Below are positions 28,104-36,097 of a DNA stretch of 48,260 nucleotides, piece by piece; position 1 is the stretch's first letter, and every line of letters begins with the position of its first letter. The DNA comes from Actinomycetospora sp. NBRC 106378 (GTDB taxonomy: Bacteria; Actinomycetota; Actinomycetes; Mycobacteriales; Pseudonocardiaceae). Below the pieces are notes generated by a model. The model was not told the DNA's origin. It saw only the letters and a list, made by a program, of their open reading frames with translations, and did no database searches. The stretch lies in assembly GCF_030269685.1 (NCBI RefSeq), contig NZ_BSTT01000025.1, positions 1 through 48,260 on the forward strand. The letters are read 5' to 3'. The translations under genes and the position numbers were made by a program.

Positions 28104-28158
28104 CCGAACGAGCGGCACTTTCGCAGCATCGATGTGCGCGACAGTGCCGCTCGTCCGG
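28104..28158. terminator. Long hairpin between convergent lpd and SMP-30 genes
   Basis: ACGAGCGGCACT (28108-28119) and AGTGCCGCTCGT (28143-28154) form a perfect 12-bp stem. Three more pairs lie outside a single mismatch, and a TCGC/GCGA pairing extends it inward. It fills the gap between the two stop codons and can act in both directions. Confidence 0.7.
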
Positions 28159-28169
28159 GTCGGGGAGGG

Positions 28170-29063
28170 TCAGGCCGACGGCACGTCCACCGTCACCGCC
28201 TGCACGGCCGCCTCGCGGACGTCGCGACGGTTGTGCTCGAGGAAGTCCGGGGCCGTGCACAGGTAGAGCGTCCGGCCGTCGGACCCGCCCAGCCCGCACG
28301 CGTACACCCCGGTGCCCGGCTCGACGGAGTCGACGATCTCGCCGCCCTCGCGCACGCGCACGGCCCGGCCGCCGAGCGCGTCCGCGACCCACAGGCAGCC
28401 CTCCGCGTCGAGCGTCGGCGAGCAGCCGTCGGGGGCGACGACGAGCTGGCCGCCGAGCACCGTCTCGAGGTCCGACGCGGTGGGCAGGTCACCGAACCGC
28501 GCCCAGTCGCGACGGGGGCCGAGCGACCCGTCGTCGTGGATGTCGAAGGCGCTGATGCGGTTGCCGAACGTCTCGTCGACGATCAGCGTGCCGCCGGAGA
28601 CGACGCTGCCGTTGGGGAACCACAGGTCGTCGGCGGCCGCGGTCACGGTGCCGTCGGCGTCGATGCGGTACACCGTCGTCGGGGTGACCGCCTCACCGCC
28701 CATGAGGTCGAACCCGAAGTTGCCCACCCACGCCCGGCCGGTGGCGGGGTCGACGACCATGTCGTTGAGCTGCGCGGGGACCCGGCCGGACAGGTCGGCG
28801 TGCGTGACCACGGTCCCGTCGTGCTCGCGACGCAGGACCCGCTGGTCGCGGGCGGACACCGCGAGGAGCCGGCCGTCGGGGAGCCAGCCGATCCCGGAGG
28901 GCTGGGCGGGGATCTCCAGCTCGGTGCGCAGGTCCGTGCCGTCCTCGGCCGCCGAGAGCACGCGGTGGGTGTAGAAGTCGACGAACCACAGCCGGTCGTC
29001 GTGCCAGCGCGGGCACTCGGTGAAGGACATCCCGTCGACGACGGTGCGGATCTCGCGGCTCAC
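28170..29063 (-). CDS. SMP-30/gluconolactonase-like beta-propeller protein
   Basis: A 297-residue six-bladed propeller of the SMP-30/gluconolaconase/LRE family. The metal ligands are recognisable: Glu16 in SFTECPRW, Asn in PAQLNDMVVDPATGRAWVG and Asp in APDGCSPTLDAEGCLWVAD. The family hydrolyses sugar lactones and other esters, and the substrate is not evident. There is no signal peptide. The GTG start at 29063 has a very strong ribosome site (AGGAGGT) six bases upstream. It lies at the end of a minus-strand run that begins with the SDR gene. Confidence 0.88.
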   Translation of the reverse strand: MSREIRTVVDGMSFTECPRWHDDRLWFVDFYTHRVLSAAEDGTDLRTELEIPAQPSGIGWLPDGRLLAVSARDQRVLRREHDGTVVTHADLSGRVPAQLNDMVVDPATGRAWVGNFGFDLMGGEAVTPTTVYRIDADGTVTAAADDLWFPNGSVVSGGTLIVDETFGNRISAFDIHDDGSLGPRRDWARFGDLPTASDLETVLGGQLVVAPDGCSPTLDAEGCLWVADALGGRAVRVREGGEIVDSVEPGTGVYACGLGGSDGRTLYLCTAPDFLEHNRRDVREAAVQAVTVDVPSA

Positions 29064-29109
29064 GTGTGACCTCCTGGCCTCGGCGGTGGGGCGGGAGGAA
29101 CGTACTGCC

Positions 29110-29520
29110 TCAGAAGCGTCGGCGGATGTGTCCCAGCGGGCCCATGAGCAGGAAGAGCAGCGGGAACAGGGCGAACCCGGCGGCCTGCCCGGTGATCACC
29201 AGCGCCACGAGCCCGATCCCGAGCACGATGGGGATGAGGGCGACCGGCCAGAGCGTGTGCCGCACGGGCAGGTGCGGCGCCATGGGGACCACCTGCCCCG
29301 CCGGGGCGAGGTGCGGCTCGGGGAGGTCCCGGAACAGCGCGTCGAGTTCGTCGCGGTAGACCGCCGCGCCCGCCGTGGCGGAGCGGTCGCTGTACTCGGC
29401 CACGTCGAGCCGTCCGGCCTCGAGGTGCTCGTCGAGGGCCTTCATCGCCGCCGTCCGCTCGTCGTGGCCGACCCGCAGGCGGGGCGTCTCGGCCGGCCGG
29501 TCCGCCTGGTCGTCGTCCAT
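29110..29520 (-). CDS. DUF1707 membrane protein
   Basis: A 136-residue protein. Residues 14-68 form a DUF1707 (SHOCT-like) domain: LRVGHDERTAAMKALDEHL, AGRLDVAEYSDR, then YRDELDALFRDLP. Two hydrophobic segments follow (about 90-110 and 113-130) and a basic tail, HIRRRF. DUF1707 proteins are common in actinobacteria and are usually membrane anchored; their role is unclear. Start ATG 29520 is preceded by only a weak ribosome site. It is 46-47 bases from its neighbours on the same strand. Confidence 0.85.
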   Translation of the reverse strand: MDDDQADRPAETPRLRVGHDERTAAMKALDEHLEAGRLDVAEYSDRSATAGAAVYRDELDALFRDLPEPHLAPAGQVVPMAPHLPVRHTLWPVALIPIVLGIGLVALVITGQAAGFALFPLLFLLMGPLGHIRRRF

Positions 29521-29567
29521 GTCCCCATGGTGCGCCCGGATCGGCCTGCGTGCCGTGAGGTCGACGT

Positions 29568-30341
29568 TCAATTCCGGGCGAGCAGGCCGTAGACGCCCAC
29601 CGGGGCCGCGTCGTCGTCGGGCCAGCGGGCCACGTCGACGAGCCCGGGCGGCACGAGGTCGAGCCCGGCGACCAGCGCGGCGATCTCGTTCCGCGACCGG
29701 AGGGTCAGCTCCGTCGCGCTCCCGCGCATCGCCTCGGCGACGCCCGCGATGGCCGCCCCCACGGCGGGGTCGTCCTGGTCGTCGCTGTTGTGGCTGATCG
29801 CGATGGCGCTGCCGGGCGTGAGTGCCTCCCGGTACCGCGCGACCACGGCGGCGGCATCGTCGGGGACGAAGTGCAGGACGGCGACCATGAGCACCCCGAC
29901 CGGCCGGGACAGGTCGAGCAGGCCCGCGACGCCGGGGGCCTCGAGGACGGAGTCGGGGTCGCGCAGGTCGGCGCGGGTCACGCTCACCTGCGGCAGGTCG
30001 GCGGTGATCTCCTGTGCGTGCGCCACCGCCACCGGCTCGAAGTCCACGTAGGCCACGCGGGCCCGCGGCGCGATCTCGTGCACGTTGCCCACGGTGGGGA
30101 CCCCCGAGCCGAGGTCGAGGAACTGGTCGATGCCCTCGCGGAGGCACCACCGCACTGCCGCGCCGAGGAAGGCGCGGTTGGCCTGGGCGGAACGCGCGAT
30201 GTCCGGGTAGGCCGCCATGGTGCGGGACGCCTGCTCGCGGTCGACCGCGAAGTTGTGGGACCCGCCGAGGATGTAGTCGTAGACGCGCGCCGCGTTCGCG
30301 CGCTCGAAGTCGACGCCGGCGGCCAGGAACTCGTCGGTCAC
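29568..30341 (-). CDS. SAM-dependent methyltransferase, PF04672 (DUF574) family, second copy
   Basis: A 257-residue paralogue of the protein at 14530-15333. It shares the order ANAARVYDYILGGSHNFAVD, DLGSGVPTVGNVHEIA, YVDFEPVAVAHA and VAVLHFVPDD. The substrate is unknown. The GTG start at 30341 has TAGCGT six bases upstream and no ribosome site, so it is probably leaderless although it lies only 9 bases after the SDR gene. The first three bases of that -10 are the SDR stop codon. Confidence 0.9.
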   Translation of the reverse strand: MTDEFLAAGVDFERANAARVYDYILGGSHNFAVDREQASRTMAAYPDIARSAQANRAFLGAAVRWCLREGIDQFLDLGSGVPTVGNVHEIAPRARVAYVDFEPVAVAHAQEITADLPQVSVTRADLRDPDSVLEAPGVAGLLDLSRPVGVLMVAVLHFVPDDAAAVVARYREALTPGSAIAISHNSDDQDDPAVGAAIAGVAEAMRGSATELTLRSRNEIAALVAGLDLVPPGLVDVARWPDDDAAPVGVYGLLARN

Positions 30342-30347
30342 CCGCCC

Positions 30348-30353
30348 ACGCTA
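30348..30353 (-). promoter_or_regulatory. -10 element (TAGCGT) that includes the SDR stop codon
   Basis: Six bases separate this hexamer from the GTG of the methyltransferase gene. The TAG is the SDR stop, so the downstream gene can be read both by run-through and from its own leaderless promoter. Confidence 0.45.
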
Positions 30354-31070
30354 GCCCTGGGCGGTCGGCCGCACGACGATCTCGCCGACGTCCACCCCGG
30401 GCGGCTGCTCGATGGCGAAGGCGATGGCGCGGGCAATCGCGTCGGCGGGCATCCCGATCTCGTCCATGCGCTCGCGGGCGGCGGCCCGGGCGCCGGCGTC
30501 GGGCACGGAGTCCACGAGCTCGGTCCGCGTCATCCCCGGGGACACCGCCGTGACCCGCAGGTCGGGACCGGCCTCCTGGCGCAGCGCCTCGGACAGCGTG
30601 CGGACCGCGTTCTTCGTCGCCGCGTAGACGGCCTGGCCGGGCACGATGCGCAGGCCGGAGGTGGACACCACGTTCACCACGTGGCCCGATCCCTGGGCGC
30701 GGAAGTGCGGGAGAGCGGCCTCGATCCCGTAGAGGACGGCCCGCAGGTTGACGTCGATCATCTCCTCCCAGTCCTCGACCGCCTGGTCCTCGAGGGGGGC
30801 GATGCGGGCCACGCCGGCGTTGGAGACGAGGACGTCGAGCCGGCCGTGGGCCTGCACGGCGAGATCGACGAGCGCCCGGACGTCCTCCCGTCGGCGGACG
30901 TCCGTCGGGCGGATGCGGGCTTCTCCACCCAGCTCGGCCGCGAGGGCCTCGAGGCGGTCGGCGCGGCGCGCACCGAGGGCCAGGCGCGCCCCCTGTGCGT
31001 CGAGCAGTCGGGCGGTCGCCTCCCCGATCCCGCTGCTGGCTCCGGTGATCACGACGACGGGTGCGTCCAC
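30351..31070 (-). CDS. Short-chain dehydrogenase/reductase (SDR)
   Basis: A 239-residue classical SDR. It has TGASSGIG (9-16), NAG (84-86), catalytic Ser138, and Tyr149-x3-Lys153 in QAVYAATKNA, then the SPGMTRTEL segment. An Arg (ARR at 34-36) at the end of the second strand suggests NADPH preference. It belongs to the YdfG/serine dehydrogenase-like group; the substrate is unknown. GTG 31070 has GAGGAG six bases upstream. It is divergent from the TetR gene, whose operator lies between them, so it is probably the repressor's main target. Confidence 0.9.
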   Translation of the reverse strand: MDAPVVVITGASSGIGEATARLLDAQGARLALGARRADRLEALAAELGGEARIRPTDVRRREDVRALVDLAVQAHGRLDVLVSNAGVARIAPLEDQAVEDWEEMIDVNLRAVLYGIEAALPHFRAQGSGHVVNVVSTSGLRIVPGQAVYAATKNAVRTLSEALRQEAGPDLRVTAVSPGMTRTELVDSVPDAGARAAARERMDEIGMPADAIARAIAFAIEQPPGVDVGEIVVRPTAQG

Positions 31071-31092
31071 GGTGCGCTCCTCGATGCGATAA

Positions 31093-31118
31093 GGCTATCA
31101 CTCGCTAGAGTAACAGCC
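31093..31118. promoter_or_regulatory. TetR operator between SDR and TetR genes
   Basis: The arms GGCTATCACTC (31093-31103) and GAGTAACAGCC (31108-31118) form an inverted repeat, 9 of 11 pairs, around a GCTA centre. The TAGAGT in the right half (31106-31111) is a good -10 for tetR, so binding would block it, and probably the divergent SDR promoter as well. Confidence 0.7.
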
Positions 31119-31141
31119 CTCTCACATCACTGGAGGCGGCG

Positions 31142-31768
31142 ATGCCCGGAGGACCCCGGCAGCGGGGCCGCTACCACCACGGCGACCTGCCCTCGGCGCT
31201 GCTCGACGCGGGGCTCGAGCAGCTCGCGACGGCGGGTCCGGCCGGCTTCTCGGTCGCGGAGGTGGCTCGACGGGTGGGGGTGAGCACGGCCGCCCCGTAC
31301 CGGCACTTCACCGACCGCGACGGCTTCCTCGCCGCCGTCGCCGCCCGGGCGGCCGAGCGCCTGGCGGCCGCGGTCGTGGCGGCCGCGACCGACGACGACC
31401 CCCGCGACCGGCTCGCCGCCGCGGCGGGCGCGTACGCGCTGTTCGTCGCCGAGCACCGCACGGGCTTCGACGTGATCTACGCGTCGGCGCTGCGGGCGGC
31501 GCGGGACGCCGACCTCGCGGCGGCGGGACGCGCGGTGATGGCGCTGTTCCTCGAACCCGCCCGGGAGATCGCCGGGGACGGGGCGCTCGGGCTCACCGAG
31601 CAGGTGGTGGCCCTCGCGCACGGGTACGGGACGTTCGACGCCGACGGCTTCCTCACCGCCGACCGCGTCACCGCCGAGCCGACGGCGACCCGGGCCCGGC
31701 GGGCGGCGCGCGCGCTGATCGCCGGGTGGGACGGTCAGCGGGGCGGCCCCAGCACGACGTTGCCGTAG
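31142..31768 (+). CDS. TetR-family repressor
   Basis: A 208-residue regulator. The N-terminal HTH reads YHHGDLPSALLDAGLEQL, then FSVAEVARRVGVSTAAPYRHFTDRDGFLAAVAARA. The C-terminal part (about 80-200) looks like a TetR_C ligand domain of the WHG type, with AYALFVAEHRTGFDVIY. It probably controls itself and the SDR gene through the palindrome at 31093-31118. ATG 31142 has TGGAGGCGGCG before it. The last 34 bases overlap the convergent cupin gene. Confidence 0.9.
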   Translation: MPGGPRQRGRYHHGDLPSALLDAGLEQLATAGPAGFSVAEVARRVGVSTAAPYRHFTDRDGFLAAVAARAAERLAAAVVAAATDDDPRDRLAAAAGAYALFVAEHRTGFDVIYASALRAARDADLAAAGRAVMALFLEPAREIAGDGALGLTEQVVALAHGYGTFDADGFLTADRVTAEPTATRARRAARALIAGWDGQRGGPSTTLP

Positions 31769-32196
31769 CGCTCCGCGACGGCCGGGTCGGGTCGCACCTC
31801 GAAGCCGTCCGGCCGGGGCGTCGACCGGTCCCGTCCGGTCGCGCGGAACATGCCCTCGATCCCGCCCGGCGTGCTGATCATCAGGATGTCGGCGCGCTCG
31901 GAGGTGACGCGGTAGGCGTGGCCGACCCCGCGGGGGAGGAAGACCACACCGCCCTCGCCGAGCTCGTACTCCTCGTCGTCGCACCACACGAGCGCCGAGC
32001 CACCGAGCAACAGGAAGATCTCGTCCTCGGCGCGGTGGAGGTGGTACGGCGGCGCCTCGCCGCGGCCCACCGCGAAGCGGCCCATCATGAGCTGTCCGTC
32101 GGTGGCGGCCGAGTCGAGCAGCATCGTCAGCGTCCCGCCGCCGAGCCACTCCAGCTGCTGGTGCTCGGCGGCCTGCGAGAGGTACAGGCGGCTCAC
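31735..32196 (-). CDS. Cupin-domain protein
   Basis: A 153-residue single cupin. Motif 1 is PPYHLHRAEDEIFLLLGG, with the HxH-x4-E ligands partly replaced (HLHRAEDE), and motif 2 is FLPRGVGHAYRV, with the His. It is probably a small metal-binding sugar- or quercetinase-like protein; the reaction cannot be told. GTG 32196 overlaps the stop of the upstream oxidoreductase gene by four bases (GTGA), so the two are coupled. Confidence 0.82.
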   Translation of the reverse strand: MSRLYLSQAAEHQQLEWLGGGTLTMLLDSAATDGQLMMGRFAVGRGEAPPYHLHRAEDEIFLLLGGSALVWCDDEEYELGEGGVVFLPRGVGHAYRVTSERADILMISTPGGIEGMFRATGRDRSTPRPDGFEVRPDPAVAERYGNVVLGPPR

Positions 32197-33125
32197 GGGA
32201 TGAGCACGATCTTGCCGTGGGCGTGGCCCGCCTCGAGCTCGGCGTAGGCGTCGGCGACCTTCTCCAGGGGGTAGGTGGCGGCCACCGGCACCTCCAGCTC
32301 ACCTGCGGCGACCCGGGCGGCGAGGCCCGCGAGCACCGTGACGTCCGTGCCCACCACGCTCGCGTCGGTCCGCGCGCCGGTGCGGGCGGCGGCCGCGAAC
32401 CCGATGATCGTGTCGATGCGGTCCGGGGCCACTCCGAGCTCGACCGCGAGGTCCACGTAGGGGTCACCGTAGGCGTCGAGGAACCCGTCGATCCCGTCCG
32501 GGGCCGCCGCCCGGAGCCGGTCGGCGAGGCCCTCCCCGTAGGCCACCGGCTCGGCGCCGACCGCGCGCAGCCACGGGTGTCGTGCCTCGCCGGCGATCGC
32601 GAGGACCCGCGCCCCGCCCGTCGTCAGGAGCTGGACCGCGAGCGAGCCCACCCCGCCCGCGGCACCTGACACCGCGACGGTGCCCTCCGCCCCGACGGCG
32701 CGCGCCGCCGCCCAGGCGGTGGCCCCGACGACGTAGAGCGCCCCGGCGACCTCCCACGGCAGCGCAACCGGGCGGGCCACGAGCTGCGACGCGGGGACGG
32801 CGACGTGCGAGGCCTGGCTGGAGCGGGACCACGACCAGCCCAGCACCTCGTCGCCGACGGCCCGGCGCGTGACCCCCGCACCGACGGCCGTGACCACGCC
32901 GGCGAGGTCGCTGCCCTGGCCCGAGGGGAACGTCGAGGGCGCCTGCTCGGCCAGCGCGCCCTCCCGGATCGCCGCCTCGCCCGGGTTGATCCCGGCGGCG
33001 CGGACCTCGACGACGACCTCGCCGGGCCCGGGGACCGGCATCGGGACGTCGACGACGGCGAGGACGTCCCGCCCGCCGTGATGATCGAAGCGGACGGCGC
33101 GGGCGGTGCTCCCTGGACGACTCAC
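32193..33125 (-). CDS. NADPH:quinone reductase-like zinc-independent oxidoreductase
   Basis: A 310-residue MDR-superfamily enzyme. It has the N-terminal GroES-like domain (VVEVRAAGINPGEAAIREG, then FPSGQGSDLAGVVTAVG) and the nucleotide-binding AVSGAAGGVGSLAVQL at about 150. It lacks the structural-zinc cysteines, which fits the quinone oxidoreductase class. The GTG at 33125 is preceded by TAGCGT at a 7-base distance, which suggests a leaderless transcript; an upstream GTC-rich extension in the same frame has no better start. It lies 10 bases after a LysR gene and is coupled to the cupin gene. Confidence 0.88.
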   Translation of the reverse strand: MSRPGSTARAVRFDHHGGRDVLAVVDVPMPVPGPGEVVVEVRAAGINPGEAAIREGALAEQAPSTFPSGQGSDLAGVVTAVGAGVTRRAVGDEVLGWSWSRSSQASHVAVPASQLVARPVALPWEVAGALYVVGATAWAAARAVGAEGTVAVSGAAGGVGSLAVQLLTTGGARVLAIAGEARHPWLRAVGAEPVAYGEGLADRLRAAAPDGIDGFLDAYGDPYVDLAVELGVAPDRIDTIIGFAAAARTGARTDASVVGTDVTVLAGLAARVAAGELEVPVAATYPLEKVADAYAELEAGHAHGKIVLIP

Positions 33126-33132
33126 GCGGGCG

Positions 33133-33138
33133 ACGCTA
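33133..33138 (-). promoter_or_regulatory. -10 element (TAGCGT) that includes the LysR stop codon
   Basis: Seven bases separate it from the GTG of the oxidoreductase gene. As at 30348-30353, the TAG stop of the upstream gene forms half of the -10. Confidence 0.45.
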
Positions 33139-34083
33139 GGCCGGGTCACCCGGGAGATCGAACGGTTGCCGCCGATGTCCGACATCGCCGCCGTCGATGG
33201 CCGCGCCCGCCGTGAGGAGCTGCTCGCGCAGCCAGGCGTGGGCCGGGTCGGCGGTCAGCCGCGGGTCCCACACCATCACCATCGCGAGCGGCCGGAGCGG
33301 GATCGGCGGCGCCGCCGTGCGCAGGGCCCCGTGGGGGTCGAGGGCGCGGACCAGGCACCCGGGCACGAGGGCCACGAGGGGCGTGCCGCGCAGCAGGAGC
33401 GGGACCGCCGCGAAGGCCTCGGTGGTGACGTCGGGGCGCCGTTCGAGGCCCTGCTCGGCGAGCTGGCGCTCCAGCAGGGTGCGCCCCGGCGTCGCGACCG
33501 TCGCGTAGGGCATCGTCAGGAACCGCGCGACGTCCACGTCGTCGATCGCCGCGTTGGCGGCGTCCGCGGTCAGCCGGAAGTGGTCGGTCCAGAGCGTCGC
33601 GCGGGCACGACGCGCGTCCTCCCGCGCGATCTCCGCCGGCCGGACGACGACGTCGGCGAGGTCGTCGCCCGCGGGGGAGGGCCGGATGCGCAGGCGCACG
33701 CCCGGGGCCCGGCCGGCGAGATCGGCGAGCAGCGGCCGCAGCAGGGCCACGGCGACGTAGTCGCTCGTCGCGACGGTGAACGTCCGCTCCGTGCGCGCCG
33801 GGTCGAACGCGACCGCGCGACCGAGGACGGCCTCGACTCCCGCGACGGCGTCGCGGACCGGGCCGACGAGGCCCTCGGCGACGGGGGTCAACGTCGAGCC
33901 GCGCCCGCGCCGCACCAGCAGCGGGTCGTCGAAGTGGGCGCGCAGCCGCGCGAGCGAGCCGCTCATGGCGGGCTGGCCGACGCTGCACCGCCGGGCCGCG
34001 CCGGACACGCTGCGCTCGGTCAGCAGGGCGTCCAGCGCGGGCAGCAGGTTGAGGTCGACCCCGGCCAGGGAGGTGGCGCGCAC
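33136..34083 (-). CDS. LysR-family regulator (NodD-like)
   Basis: A 315-residue LysR protein. The HTH is LNLLPALDALLTERSVSGAARRCSVGQPAMSGSLARLR, then FDDPLLVRRGRG, the pattern of the NodD/NahR-type subgroup. The ligand domain begins at TFTVATSDYVAVALL. It is unusual in lying on the same strand as, and inside a run of, its probable targets: the CoA-transferase is 15 bases upstream and the oxidoreductase 10 bases downstream. The GTG at 34083 starts the protein at MRATSLAGVDLN. Confidence 0.9.
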   Translation of the reverse strand: MRATSLAGVDLNLLPALDALLTERSVSGAARRCSVGQPAMSGSLARLRAHFDDPLLVRRGRGSTLTPVAEGLVGPVRDAVAGVEAVLGRAVAFDPARTERTFTVATSDYVAVALLRPLLADLAGRAPGVRLRIRPSPAGDDLADVVVRPAEIAREDARRARATLWTDHFRLTADAANAAIDDVDVARFLTMPYATVATPGRTLLERQLAEQGLERRPDVTTEAFAAVPLLLRGTPLVALVPGCLVRALDPHGALRTAAPPIPLRPLAMVMVWDPRLTADPAHAWLREQLLTAGAAIDGGDVGHRRQPFDLPGDPA

Positions 34084-34098
34084 CGGCCCATCCTCGCC

Positions 34099-35379
34099 CT
34101 ACGGCAGCAGCTCGAACCGCGTCGCCTCGTGGCGCAGCGCGTCCCGGTGCTCGGGCGCCGCGATCGCGATGAGCTCCCGGGCGCGCTGCGCGATGGAGCG
34201 CCCGCGCAGGGACGCCACGCCGTACTCGGTGACGACGTGGTCGACGGTGTTCTTCAGCGTCGTGACCACGCTGCCGGCGGTGAGCTGGGCGCGGATGCGC
34301 GACATCCCCGACGAGGTGGCCGCGTGCGTGACGAGGAAGGCCCGGCCGCCGGGGGAGTACATCGCGCCGCGGGCGAAGTCGGACTGCCCGCCCGAGGACG
34401 ACCAGTAGCGGCCCGCGATCGTCTCGCTGGCCGCCTGCCCCACGAGGTCGACCTCGGTGGTGGCGTTGATCGAGACGAAGTTCGGCTCCTCGGCGACGAC
34501 GCGGGGGTCGTTGGTCCACTCGACCGGCAGGAACGCCACGTCGGTCCGCCCGTCGAGCCAGCGGTGCATGGCCTCGTCGCCGAGGGAGAAGGTGGTCACG
34601 TGCTCGCCCGGCCGCTGCTTCTTCCGGGCGCCGGTGACCACGCCGAGGTCGACGAGGTGCGCCAGCCCGCTCGCGAGGCACTCGGTGTGGATGCCGAGGT
34701 CGCGGTGGCCGGTCAGTGCCGCGGTCACCGCGCCGGGGGTGCCCCCGACCCCGATCTGCAGGCACGCCCCGTCGGGGACCATGTCGGCCACCAGCTCGGC
34801 GATGGCGTGGTCGGCGGGGGAGGGGTCGCGGTGGCGCACCGGCGGCAGGGCGCGGTCGGTCGCGATCCAGCCGGCCACCTGGTCGGCGCGCAGCAGGTTC
34901 TCCCCGCGGGTGAACGGCATCGCCGTGGTGGCCTCGAGCAGGAACGGCACCTCGCCGATCATCGAGGCGACGTAGTCGGCGTTGGTGCCCAGACTGAACC
35001 GTCCGTCGTCGTCGGGACCCGCCGCCGCGGCGAGCACGACCGTCCGCTTCGTGGCCTGCCGCAGGAGCAGGGGCAGCTCCGAGAAGTGGTTGGGGACGAG
35101 GTCGCAGGTCCCGTTCCGGAAGGCCTCGCGCGAGCCCGGGCCGAGGTAGTAGTCGACGTGGCGGAGACGGTCGCCGAACTCGCCGCGGATGTAGGGCCGC
35201 TCGACGAACGGGTCCATCCGGTGCACGCGGACGCCGTCCAGCTCGTCCGCGATCGACTCCAGCAGGTCGAGCAGGGTCTGCGGCTCGCCCTGCCCGATCG
35301 GCACGATCACGTCGGCGCCGGGCGGGACCAGCTCGCGCAGCCGCGCGCGGGCGTCGTCGGGGGACAGCGGGGCGGTCAT
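34099..35379 (-). CDS. Acetyl-CoA hydrolase / 4-hydroxybutyrate CoA-transferase family protein
   Basis: A 426-residue CoA-transferase of the Cat1/AbfT type. It shows an N-terminal domain (VIVPIGQGEPQTLLDLLE), the oxyanion loop GVGGTPGAVTAAL, and the C-terminal catalytic Glu385 in VTEYGVASLRG, which forms the glutamyl-CoA thioester. Such enzymes move CoA between acetyl-CoA and short hydroxy- or dicarboxylic acids; the acceptor is not evident. The start is ATG 35379. It is the first gene of a four-gene minus-strand run with LysR, oxidoreductase and cupin genes. Confidence 0.9.
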   Translation of the reverse strand: MTAPLSPDDARARLRELVPPGADVIVPIGQGEPQTLLDLLESIADELDGVRVHRMDPFVERPYIRGEFGDRLRHVDYYLGPGSREAFRNGTCDLVPNHFSELPLLLRQATKRTVVLAAAAGPDDDGRFSLGTNADYVASMIGEVPFLLEATTAMPFTRGENLLRADQVAGWIATDRALPPVRHRDPSPADHAIAELVADMVPDGACLQIGVGGTPGAVTAALTGHRDLGIHTECLASGLAHLVDLGVVTGARKKQRPGEHVTTFSLGDEAMHRWLDGRTDVAFLPVEWTNDPRVVAEEPNFVSINATTEVDLVGQAASETIAGRYWSSSGGQSDFARGAMYSPGGRAFLVTHAATSSGMSRIRAQLTAGSVVTTLKNTVDHVVTEYGVASLRGRSIAQRARELIAIAAPEHRDALRHEATRFELLP

Positions 35380-35464
35380 GATCGACGCGTACCCGGTGCA
35401 CCCCCGGGAACACCGCGCGGCCCCGTCCGGTTGGTGGCTCCACACGTCGACCCAGGAGGGGGAC

Positions 35465-35773
35465 ATGGAGGCCACGCTCTGGGACCGGGGCACCTTCCAC
35501 GCGGAGCTCGGGCAGTGGATCGACGCCGCCCGTGTGCTCGCGGAACTCGTCGAGTCCGAGCCGGACGCGTCCGCGGCGCGGCTGCTGCTCGCCCGCGCCT
35601 ACTACCACTCCGCCCAGCTCACGCGGGCCGAGGAGCAGGCCCGACGGCTGGTCGCCGACCGTCCCGACGACGGCTACGCCCACCTGCTGCTCGGGCGCTC
35701 GCTGCAGCGCCAGGGGCGCCACGACGAGGCGGCCGGCCCGCTGCGGCTGGCGTCCGCCCTCGGCGCGGTGTGA
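35465..35773 (+). CDS. Small TPR protein
   Basis: A 102-residue soluble protein built of about two and a half tetratricopeptide repeats: GQWIDAARVLAELVESEPD, then AYYHSAQLTRAEEQARRLVADRPD, then LLGRSLQRQGRHDEAAGPL. TPR modules mediate protein contacts. ATG 35465 has a strong AGGAGGGG. The domain reappears, clearly related, at the C-terminus of the protein at 36094-36918. A 144-base gap with no evident gene separates it from the 59-residue protein. The partner is unknown. Confidence 0.85.
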   Translation: MEATLWDRGTFHAELGQWIDAARVLAELVESEPDASAARLLLARAYYHSAQLTRAEEQARRLVADRPDDGYAHLLLGRSLQRQGRHDEAAGPLRLASALGAV

Positions 35774-35917
35774 TAGCCGGTAGCTGGGCCGTGTGAGTGA
35801 ACGACACGCCGTCTCCGGTTGCGCACTACTCAATGTGATCGATCCGCGTCACGCCGCTGACGTCCGTCCGTCGCCGGTCGATATCCGGCTCGTCGAGGGA
35901 AACGGCGAGGGAGTGGC

Positions 35918-36097
35918 ATGACGCAGGTGTACGAGCCGTGGGTGGTGGTCCTGTCGGACCCGCAGACGGGCGGGCTCGAGAGCTACGGGCCCTACTCACG
36001 GGAGGAGGCGGAACGGCTGCGCCTGTGGTGCTCGGCCGAACTGGACCTCGACGGCCTCGGGGACGTGGTCGTGCTGGCCGCCCGGATGCGGTCGTGA
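35918..36097 (+). CDS. Small hypothetical protein, 59 residues
   Basis: It reads ATG to TGA without interruption, with GCGAGGGAG before the start. The protein begins MTQVYEPWVVVLSDPQTGG, continues with a YGPYSREEAERLRLWC segment (GPY followed by a helix) and ends LAARMRS. It has no membrane segment or signal peptide. Its stop overlaps the start of the next gene (GTGA), which supports it as a real, translated gene. I do not recognise a family. The GPYSREEAERL pattern resembles small actinobacterial proteins with an SPOR-like beta-alpha layout, but that is weak. Confidence 0.72.
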   Translation: MTQVYEPWVVVLSDPQTGGLESYGPYSREEAERLRLWCSAELDLDGLGDVVVLAARMRS

